A stretch of 64,000 nucleotides of DNA from Akebia trifoliata (lineage: Eukaryota > Streptophyta > Magnoliopsida > Ranunculales > Lardizabalaceae), in assembly GCA_017979445.1 (NCBI GenBank), contig CM030710.1:13688248-13752247 (forward strand), written 5' to 3'. Under the pieces are notes generated by a model, which was not told the origin of the DNA, did not search any database, and saw nothing but the letters and a program-made list of their open reading frames with translations. The position numbers were made by a program, and so were the translations under genes. Below, piece after piece: positions 55,385-64,000 of the stretch (position 1 is its first letter; each line of letters starts with the position of its first letter).

Positions 55385-56260
55385 AAGCTTTGAGCTCGAT
55401 AATATTGAATCTTTAACTAATTCAAGCCCAAGAAGCATGGCCTCGATAAGTTCTAGTCCGAGATATAAGACTCCAACTTTTTTGAATCATAGAATGAATT
55501 AACAGGATTGTTTAAGTTCCTATAAACCTCAGCCCGAGAAGTGTGGCTCCAATAAGTTTGAGTCCAAGAAACGAGATTCTAATTTTTTTAAATCATAGAA
55601 TGAATTAACGAGATTGTGTTAAGTTCCTGTAAACCTTAGCCAGAGTCCAAGAAACGAGACTCCAGCATTGTTTGAATCATAGAATGAATTAACGAGATTA
55701 TTTAAGTTCTTATAAACCTTAGCTAGAGTTCGAGAAACGAGACTCCAGCTTTGTTTGAATCATAGAACAAATTAACAAGATTATTTAGGTTCCTGTAAAC
55801 CTTAGCTAGAGTCCGAGAAATGAAACTTTGACTTTGTTTGAATCATAGAATGAATTAACAGAATTGTTTAAGTTCCTGTAAACCTTAGTCAGAGTCCGAG
55901 AAATGAGACTCCAACTTTTTTTGAATCATAAGTTCCTGTAACCTTAGCCATAGTCCAAGAAACAAGATTCCAGCTTTATTTGAATCATAGAATGAATTAA
56001 CAGGATTTTTTAAGTTCACGTAAACCTTAGCTAGAGTCCGAGAAATGGGACTCCAATTTTGTTTGAATCATAGAATAAATTAACAAGATTGTTTAAGTTT
56101 ATGTAAACCTTACCCAGAGTCCAAGAACAAGGCTCTATCTTTGTTTGAATCATAGGATGAATTAATAGGATTGTTTAAGTTCTTGTAAACCTCAATTTGA
56201 ATCTGAGAAATGAGACTCCAACTTGAATAGGATTTTTTAAGTTCTTGCAAACCTTAACCC
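55385..56260 (+). repeat. 83-bp minisatellite, about 10 units (3' UTR, F-I)
   Basis: Same unit as 48480-49480 (gaatcatagaatgaattaac, then ttaagttcctgtaaacctta), more diverged and with one shortened unit near 55930. Confidence 0.85.
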
Positions 56261-56809
56261 AAGAAGCGTGGCTTCAATAAGTTCGAGTCTGATAAAGGAG
56301 ACTCAAATTTTTTCGACTTCTAAAAAAGAATTTCGATAGGATTTAATGAAGTTTCTACATCACCAATCTCATTATTCAAACTTACCATAATTCAATATTG
56401 TGTGCTTATCTTCATTGCATATGTGCATTTCAATTTGAATCATTATTATTAATGAGAGAAGATCTCTAGGATCTGACATTCTTTTTAATCGATGAGAGTT
56501 TATTCTCAATGATCCGATAGAATACTCAATGAGTATCATACCATTGCACAAATGTGCACTTTTACATTAGTCAAGGACAATTTCTCAAAATTCAAGGATC
56601 TGACGTTGTCAGTGAGAGCTCGCGCTCGAAGACTTGATAACATTTAGTTCGGGGAGAGTTTTACCCTCAAAGATCCGAACGTCCAAACGAATTGCTAAAT
56701 TAGGCTGTAAAATGAACTATCACTAGCTTTGGCATTTGGATATCACACTATCTATTGAAATAGATTTGCTATCTACTTTGCTTCAACCCTCTGCCAAAGA
56801 TGGGCATCT

Positions 56810-56829
56810 ATAGACACCCCATTTTTGCA
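56810..56829 (+). mobile_element. 20-bp stub of a Tat/Ogre LTR
   Basis: tatagacacccc and catttttgca match the first ~20 bp of the LTR after a correct 3' UTR end, then the sequence switches to tttaaggagac, homologous to 35855 onwards. A recombination or template-switch joint. Confidence 0.75.
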
Positions 56830-57856
56830 TTTAAGGAGACTTTCATTTTTTCAATTCACTTTTCCAATCTTACCCAATACAAAATCTTATCCATTGCTAG
56901 CTTTTCTTGCAGCCTGCACAAAATAAGTTAGCATTTTCTTTCCTAACCATGCCAACCTAACTAAGGGAAGGTTAGTTTAAGTAGAACTACGTTCAAACTT
57001 GATCTCAAAAGGAAAGGAAAAAAGTTGGGGTACATAGGCAACCTAAGAAGTTAATTCAGGCCTAGTCTAAAAAAATTCAAATTCAAAAAATCAAAAAGTA
57101 AAAAGGAAATCAAGTCTCAAAAGAAAAAAAAATTGTTCAAAAGAAAAGAAGATGTCAAACTAGGGGTATTTTGAGAGTTCGAATAATCCTATCCATAAAA
57201 AAATCCCAAACTGGGGGAACTTTTGGAATTTGGAATTCTCTCTTAACCAAAATATCATGTCAAGTAAACATCCACTTATTGGAAAATGCCAAACAAGGGG
57301 CATTTCGAGAAATTTGAGCCTTCATCCCTTTTTCTTACTAAACCATATCCCAAGCCTACCTATAAAGTTCTCCTAAGTATCATTTGATTTGGTCAAGGTA
57401 AAAGGATTCAGAAAATTTTCAAACAAGATCTCTAAGCCCCATTAGGCAGAAAACCTGAAAGGGCATCCCTAAGCAAAACTTAGGGCATAATCAGAAAAAA
57501 AAAATTGTGAAACCCCATTAGGTTGAAAACCCAAAAGGGAAACCTAAGAAAGAAGTTAAGGCTTCAAAAAAAGAAAATTAAGGTTCGCTAGATTGAAAAC
57601 TTAAAAGAACTATCCAGGCAAAAGTCAAGACAATATCAAAAAAATGATCTTGTTATATTGAAAATCCAAAAGGGCGATTTATACAACAGAGGAAAAAAAA
57701 GGTAATCCCTCAAAGTTCATCTACTCAATTAAGAATTCAACTCAAGTGAAAAGCAATATTAGAGTCCAAGATGAAGAATACTCAGAAGTCATCTTGATCT
57801 TCAAAAGTATTATCATTAGACTAAATGATCTAAAAGGGAAACAGCAGATCAGTTTT
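56830..57856 (+). mobile_element. Second 3' UTR (X type) before LTR I
   Basis: Near-collinear copy of 35861-36888, with the same hairpin arrays (57440-57690) and purine tract (aaaagggaaacag). Confidence 0.8.
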
Positions 57857-60604
57857 TGTAGACATCCAATTTTAACACTCGCCTGATTACTCAACTTGTC
57901 AACCCGATTGCAACGGTTCCCAACGATGGATGAATATTCCAATGTTTTTTATTTGTTACTAGATATGTTTCAGAAATCCAGATGAGGTATCTCAAGCAAA
58001 CAAAACTTTAGAAATCATACTACGCTAGAAAAATATGACCCCAAAACCTAGAAATCATCATTTTTGGGATAAAAAAGAAGTTTTACGAGAAAAATCACTA
58101 AAAAATGATCAAATTATCAAAATATGCTTAAAATCAAAACATCCCTAGAGCCTACATTACGCTTATGAAAACTTTTTTGAACACATAAAATAACAAAGTA
58201 AAATCAAATAAACCATTCTGCTAATTTTCACCAAATTTGATAAAATTACGAAAATACCCCTCATGTAATCATTTCATACTAAAAAAAATCATAAATGATA
58301 CAAACCGATAATCCCATCAAATTTCTTATGAAAAATTGATTCCAAAACATCGAAAAATGACTCATCAACACAAAAGTCCTCTTTAGGGGCAAAATGATAA
58401 TTTTTCAATTTTAAAAATTTTAAAATTCTAAAATTAATAAATAAAATATTAATTAATGTAAATTGAAACCTTACTAAAATTAAATTAAAATTTTGAACAA
58501 AGAAAATCAATCAATCAAACCTGTAGGAAAAAAATTTAGGTGGTTGCCCACTTTTCTAAGTGGAGCTCCATTGATATTTATTAAAAGATCCCTTCATCCG
58601 GGGGCTCAAAGAATTAAAGATATAATTAGGGGTTTTCCAAAAAATTTAAAAATATATTCTTTCATTGTACACAAGATTAAAAATCCTAAATTCAAAATCC
58701 TAATTTAAAACCCTAATTCACATTATCCTAAGAGACCTAATCCAACACCAACTCTACCCAAAAAACTTTATAAATATAGAGCCCCCTGATGAGACTATCG
58801 TTGTTCTTCTCACCGGAGTTAATAATAATCTTAGTTTTACCTTACTTGTGGGGCAAGTAGGGGATCGAACCCAAGAGAAAGGAGGAATAGAGCTAAGCTA
58901 AGAAGATAAAATTCAAATTAACTAAAAGGAATTAAAACTGTTTTTCTTTGTATTTTTGAACTTATAAGAAGATGTAAAATTGCTAGAAAATAAACTAAAG
59001 TAAATGAAATTAAAAGCAAGTAAACTTATGAATTAAAACACCATTGGAGGTGGATCTACCTAAAACATGTTAATGAGCAATTTCTAGTCTCTAGCCTTTT
59101 TATAACTCAATCATAAGGGCTTGGTGTTAGCTCCTTAGATCGGAAAGTTTTGCAATTAAAATGAAATAAAGGAACAAAAACAAAGTAGAATTTCTTGACA
59201 ACTTCTTACTACAAATTATCTAATTTAAGCATACTTTATCTTGATCTAATCTAAGCATAAAGTATCTATATTAAGAATAAAATGTGCAAGAAACTTAAAG
59301 AGAATTCATAAGCATTTTAAATAAAAGAAAGGCATAAAATTAGAAATAACACAAGAACTTGCTCTAGGCTTTTCCACTCTCCAATGGAGGGGAACTTAGC
59401 CTAATGTCATTGCAAGAGAGGGAAGACAAGAGATGAAAGAACTTTTCTTCATTTCATGGAGAAAATTACAACTTCTTCTTCTTCTACTTCTTACAAGACT
59501 AGTTAACCAAAAGAAAATAACTAGAAAATGAAAATACAAAAAATAAGAGAATAGGCAAAGAGCCTTAGATTAAAGGAGTCTTGGATAAGAGAACCAAGAT
59601 GGGACCCTTTCTCTAGAAATGAAGGCTCTATTTATAGAGAAAAATGTGTGTAGAAGAGTCTAAAAGTAGCCTCCACTTTTCTTTGCACAAAAAGACAAAA
59701 GAGGAGAATATGAGTTAAGGATTAGGGCATTCCAAAGGATTAGGGCATTCCAAAGTGGGCCCAAATGCTTTTGCCTTGAGATTTTGATTCCAAATTGTTG
59801 ATTTTCTGCACAAGAAACACACGTAATTAGATTTATCTAGTAAATGAATTTATTTATATATAATTAAGCCTAATTAACATGCAACGTGGTGGTTTGAGGC
59901 TTATCATGATTATTATCTTAATATAGAGAAATAGGTACAAAAATCAAGATAAATATCCAGAAAATGTGCGTATAATTGAGTGTTTGGAGACACTCATCAC
60001 CCCCACAACCTAATCTCACAGGTCAAGAGAAATCCTAGGAAAGAGAGGTCAGAAAAATCCCCCAGCCTTCCCAAAATCCTAAATTCGATGTCCCAACTCC
60101 CTACCTAACATCCAAACCCCAGTTTTTACTATAAAATAAACACCTAGAAACCTTCCAAAAACACCTAGAAACCTTTCAAAAAACCTCAAAAAAATCATAA
60201 AATACTTAAATCTAGGAGGAGGATACCTCGTTTTAGAGATAAAATGCAGATCTAGTGACGAATAAAAATCAAGAAAACTCACACGAGGACGCTCTCCTCA
60301 ACTCTGAGGGAACGTATTGTCGCAATCACCCAGGTAAAATAGTCTTTCTTATTTTATTCTTTATTTTTAGATCTATTTAGCAATGTAACATTTTAGGAAA
60401 AAAATAGAGACCAGCATTTGCTGGGCAGGATCGGTGCCTAACACCTTCCGATCGCCTAACGTGATCCCTAGACCCTTTCTTTTCTTAGTTTAGTACCTTT
60501 TCAATTTATAGTCAATATTCGGTTCCTAGACCATAATAACTAGGTGGCGACTCTCAAACCAAAAAAAAAATGGATCCGCGACCCACGGATCGAGGGCATT
60601 TTCA
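57857..60604 (+). mobile_element. LTR I (Tat/Ogre-like), interrupted by a solo LTR
   Basis: 57857-58786 plus 60000-60604 form one LTR of about 1.53 kb of the same subtype as LTR F. The TATA-like tttataaatata (58768-58779) lies seven bases before the insertion. No primer site follows the right end. Confidence 0.87.
58787..59999 (-). mobile_element. Second-family solo LTR, 1213 bp, TSD CCCCC
   Basis: TGATGAGACT...ACACTCATCA with CCCCC at 58782-58786 and again at 60000-60004; the uninterrupted LTR F has one gcctcc-acaacc there. No internal region, so a solo LTR. The T-arm-like GGGTTCGATCCCC (minus strand) lies at 58860-58872. Orientation follows copy 1, where the purine tract was found. Confidence 0.9.
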
Positions 60605-61059
60605 GTTTCAATCCTCAAAAATAAAAATATGATTCTTTAATATTTGTCAAATTTCAATACTATCTCGAGTTTTAAAAAGAACTACCTCAATCTAGCGCAC
60701 ATGATAATCTAAAGAGTCTTGAAATTTCAAAAGGATATCATATTTTGATTCAATAGGTCATTCAAGTCTATCACATCACGTCCATCGTCGCCAAATTGGT
60801 AATCTAATTTCAAATCTTACTTTATACCCTAAACTATGGGCATTTTTTTCTTCAAAAACTCCTACCTACCAGAGGTCTCTATTTAGTTATTATTTAACCA
60901 GAGTCGTGTCATGACGAGCAATCATGACTTGATGAGACTCGATCATCAAAATGAGCATCTCAAATCAAAAAAAGCAGGTTTGACCATTTCAAACATAGGT
61001 GTGTTTAGTCCAATAAATTACATTGATTGAATCTTGCATTTAAAGAAACATCCAACAGA
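60605..61059. other. Unassigned sequence right of element F-I
   Basis: AT-rich, no protein or known repeat; a possible 3' UTR of yet another retroelement because it leads into a minisatellite next to an LTR. Confidence 0.35.
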
Positions 61060-61498
61060 TTCGGAACCCAAAAACATCGAGGCATCACATTTTTGAACTC
61101 CAAAGAAATCGAGACTCCAACATGTTTAAACTCGAAGAAACTGAAGCTTCAACAATTCAAAGTCCAAAAAAATAAAAGGTTTTACCATTCAAATCCAAAG
61201 AAATTGAGACACCAACAGGTTCAAGCTGAAAGAAATTGATGTTTCAACAATTTAAAGGCCTAAAGAAATCGAGGCTTCATCAAGTTGCAATCCAAAGATA
61301 CTGAAGCATCGTCATTCAAAGTTTAAAGAAATCGAGAGACTTCATCAAGTTGCAACTCGAAGATACTAGGACTTCACAGTCTGAGTCTAAAGAAATTGTG
61401 ACTTCATCAAAATGAAGCTCAGAGAAATAAAGACTTCACCATCTAGAATCTGAAAAAACTAAGATTCCAACAAGTTGTAGTCCAAAGATATCGATGTA
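61060..61498 (+). repeat. ~32-bp minisatellite, about 13 units
   Basis: Units of 30-34 bp on the pattern tccaaagaaatcgagact followed by tcaacaagtt-like text. The period stays close to 33, a multiple of three, so a plus-strand frame (61027-61239) stays open for part of it. It is cut by LTR J at 61501. Confidence 0.82.
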
Positions 61499-61500
61499 TC

Positions 61501-63084
61501 TGAAAGCACCCTCGATCCGCTAGGTGTGCGGATTTACTTTTAATTTTTGAGGTTTGGGAGTCGCCACCTAGTTATTATGGTCTAGGAACCAAATATTGAC
61601 TCTAACAGATAAAACACTAATCTACAAAGAGAACAGGTCTGGGGATCACGTTACGGGGTTGGAAGGTGTTAGGCACTAACCCCACCCGACAAACGTCAGT
61701 ATCTACTATTTTTCAAAAATTGATTACATTGCTAAAAAACCTAAAATAAAAAAATAAAACAATTAAAAAGTAAAAAAAAAGTATACTTAGATGATCGCAA
61801 GTTGCTTTTCCTTTATCATTGGATCTGCTTCAAATCTTCAAGTTGAGGTGTCTTCTTCTTAGATTTGAGTATTTTTTATATTTTTTAAAGGATTTCTGGG
61901 TATTTTTAAAAATTTTCTAGGTATTTTTTAAGTAAAAGTTGGAGTTTGGATGTAGATAGGGAGTTTGGGCTTCAAAATTAGGATTTGGAGAAGGTTAGGA
62001 AAACTTTTTGACCTATTTTTCCAAGGATTTATTATGACCTACGAAATTAGGTTGTGGAAGCTCTATATTTATAGAGTTTTTTGGAATAATTGGGGTTTGA
62101 CTAGGTCTCCTTTTAGATGAGGTAATTAGGATTTTGACTTAAGTCTTATTTGATTGACTAGGTTTCTTTAGAATAGGATTTTGATTAGGGTTTTGACTTA
62201 AGTCTTATGAGATTGACTTATTTTTTTGAAATTAGATTTTTTAATCTTACGTACAATGAAAAAATATATTTTTAAGTCTTGTGGAGAATCCCCTAATTAT
62301 ATCTCTAATTATTTGGACCCCCAGATGAAAGGGTCTTTTAATAAATATCAGAGGGCTCCACTTAAATAAGTGGGCAACCATCAACAATTTTGCCTGAGGG
62401 CTTGATTGATTAATTTTCTTTGTTCAGATTTTTAAATCAATTTTTAAATCAATTTTATTAAGGTTTCAATTTACATTAATTAATGTTTTATTTATTAATT
62501 TTAAAATTTAAAACTTTTCAAATTAGAAATTATCGTTTTGCCCCCGAAGAGAACTTTTACATTTCAAGTCATTTTTCAAAGTTTCGGAATGTTTTGAAAT
62601 CAACTTTTCGTAAAGAATTCGATGGGATTATCGTTTTGTATCACTTATAAAATTTTTGGCGTGAAATGATTGTGAACCCTTATGAGGGGCATTTTCCTAA
62701 TTTTATCGAATTTGGTAAAAATTGATAAAATGATTTATTTGATTTCATTTTATTATTTTATGTGTTCAAATGGGTTTTTCTAAGCGTAATCTAGGCTCAA
62801 TGGATCTTTTGATGTTAGGGGTATTTTGGTAATTTGATCATTTTTAATGATTTTTATCATAAAGCTTCTTTTTGTCTGAAAATTGATGATTTCTACGTTT
62901 TGGGTTGTATTTTTCTAGTGTAGTATGATTTTTAGAATTTTGTTTGCTTGAGATACCTCATCTGAATTTCTGAAACATATCTAGTAAAAGATATAGCATT
63001 AGAATAATCATCCATCATTGGGAATCGTCCCGATCGGATTGACGAGTTGATTAATTAGGCGAGTGCAAAAATGGAGTGTCTACA
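61501..63084 (-). mobile_element. LTR J (Tat/Ogre-like), 3' LTR of an element leaving the window (1584 bp)
   Basis: TG...CA ends, TATA-like ctctatatttatagag at 62061-62076. The right side is the 3' UTR with purine tract (minus strand ccaaagaggggcatc); the left side has no primer site. The element therefore extends beyond 64000. Confidence 0.88.
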
Positions 63085-63878
63085 GATGCCCCTCTTTGGC
63101 AGAGGGTTGAAGCAAACTAGATAGTAAATCTATTTTGGTAGACAGTATGATATCTGAATGCCAAAGCTAGTGACAGTTTATTTTGCAGCCTGATTTAGCA
63201 ATTCGTCGGGCGTTCGGATCCTTGAGGGTAAAACTCTCCCCAAACTAAAAGTTTTCAGGTCATTAAACCTAAACTCTTACTGACGATGTCAGATCCTTGA
63301 ATTTTGAAAAATTCTCCCTGACTAATTAAAAGTGCACATGTGTGCAATGGTGATGCCTATTGAGTATTCTATCGGATCATTCAGAAGAAACTCTCCTCGA
63401 TAATCACAAATGTCAGGTCCTAGAGATCTTCTCTCGCTGATGATGATGATTCAAATTGAAATGCACATACGCAATGAAGACAATCACATGAGATAGGTGA
63501 TGTAGAAACTTTATTAAATCCTATCGAAATTCTTTTTATATGTCAACAAAATTTGAGTCTCATTTATCGGATTCTAGTTAAGGTTTACAGGAACTTAAAC
63601 AATCCTGTTAATTCATTCTATGATTCAAAAGGTTGGAGTCTCATTTCTCGGACTCGAACTTAGGTTTATAGGTACTTCAAAAAATCTACTCATTCTATGA
63701 TTCAAAAAATTGGAGTCTTGTTTCTCGGATTCGAACTTAGGTTTGTAGGTACTTTAAAAAACCTACTGATTCTATGATTCAAAAAGTTGGAATCCGAGTC
63801 TCGTTTCTCGAACTCGAACTTAGGTTTGTTGGTATTTCAAAAAACCTACTCATTCTATGAGTCAAAAAGTTGGAGTCT
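63085..63878 (-). mobile_element. 3' UTR of element J with hairpins and 77-bp minisatellite
   Basis: GAGAGTTT-type hairpins at 63205-63440 and 77-bp minisatellite units from about 63545 to 63878. GTAGGT (63745-63750) pairs with ACCTAC (63761-63766) across a 10-nt loop, as in D-E. Confidence 0.78.
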
Positions 63879-64000
63879 TGATGAGTGTTTCCAAACACTC
63901 AACTATACACATATTTTTCAGATATTTATCTTGATTTTATACCCATTTATTCATATTAAGATAATAATCATGATAAGCCTCAAATCACCACGTTGCATGT
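63879..64000 (+). mobile_element. Second-family LTR, copy 4, cut by window end
   Basis: TGATGAGTGTTTCCAAACAC is the reverse complement of the right end of 58787-59999, and homology continues to the last base. It interrupts a minisatellite unit of element J. Confidence 0.85.

Larger units (their letters stand above)
54001..56809 (+). mobile_element. 3' UTR of F-I (minisatellite type)
   Basis: AATGCC-type hairpins (54575-54700, for example AATGCC 54575-54580 with GGCATT 54589-54594), CTAGGTT-type hairpins (54835-55165), 83-bp minisatellite (55385-56260), GAGAGTTT-type hairpins (56480-56680), purine-containing end (gccaaagatgggcat). Same order as G-H. Non-coding. Confidence 0.72.
36889..60604 (+). 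mobile_element. Composite Tat/Ogre-like element F-I with nested insertions
   Basis: LTR F, primer site, 5' UTR, leader block (to 40922), then nested G-H (40923-51530). The host element resumes at 51531 with gag leader, gag, linker stub and 3' UTR to 56809. A 20-bp LTR stub and the X-type 3' UTR follow, then LTR I. Outer flanks are GTTTA and GTTTC, which may be a decayed target duplication. F and I share diagnostic sites that set them apart from G and H. Confidence 0.65.

Overview
The window is plant nuclear DNA. It is almost entirely nested, decayed LTR retrotransposons, and I see no intact host gene. A dicot-like plant is suggested, but not proven, by tRNA-Arg-primed Tat/Ogre-lineage Ty3/gypsy elements, a plant-type L1 LINE fragment, and two captured plant gene pieces (a type-B cytokinin response regulator and a PUB45-like U-box protein). 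Almost every reading frame longer than 60 codons is a shadow or a frameshifted retroelement remnant.

The dominant family (Tat/Ogre-like) has 1.5-1.8 kb LTRs. Read in gag sense they start TGTAGACACC and end GCTTTCA, followed by a one-base spacer and a tRNA-Arg primer site (TGGCGACTCCACTGGGGA). The internal order is: long 5' UTR, a conserved ~700-nt leader block, a second leader, gag with a C-X2-H-X4-H-X4-C knuckle, a stub of the linker that normally precedes reverse transcriptase, and a ~3 kb 3' UTR made of repeated stem-loop modules. Protease, RT, RNase H and integrase are missing from every gag-bearing copy at the same junction, so these are non-autonomous gag-only or LARD-like elements. Only 3571-4200 retains some integrase.

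Layout. 1-3570: minus-strand element A (5' UTR, primer site, LTR) apparently inserted in the integrase of B. 3571-8785: minus-strand element B. 8786-9270: 5' end of a short-LTR chromovirus-like element. 9275-9880: unassigned. 9880-10515: L1 fragment. 10520-11894: LTR of a second family (TGATGAG...CTCATCA). 13043-17103: complete 4.06 kb short-LTR Ty3/gypsy element with target duplication AGTTG. 17583-19299: solo Tat/Ogre LTR (duplication AATAA). 19476-20823: second-family LTR. 21164-32512: complete minus-strand element D-E (duplication CATTC/CGTTC), apparently nested in a plus-strand element X whose gag and 3' UTR run to 36888. 36889-60604: plus-strand composite element F-I. It is interrupted by complete element G-H (40923-51530, duplication GAGT) and, inside its 3' LTR, by a second-family solo LTR (58787-59999, duplication CCCCC). 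61501-64000: 3' end of another minus-strand element (J), with a further second-family insertion running off the window.

Two results stand out. First, the 3' UTRs carry several families of short stem-loops in arrays. Between units or copies the stem bases change on both sides so that pairing is kept, while loop length stays the same; this suggests selection on RNA or single-stranded structure. Second, element G-H has lost gag and carries a fused pair of host gene fragments (response regulator + U-box protein) in its 5' UTR. The 5' UTR of F-I carries another exon-like piece ending at a splice-donor consensus, in the same interval of the element. The 5' UTR therefore looks like a tolerant cargo site.
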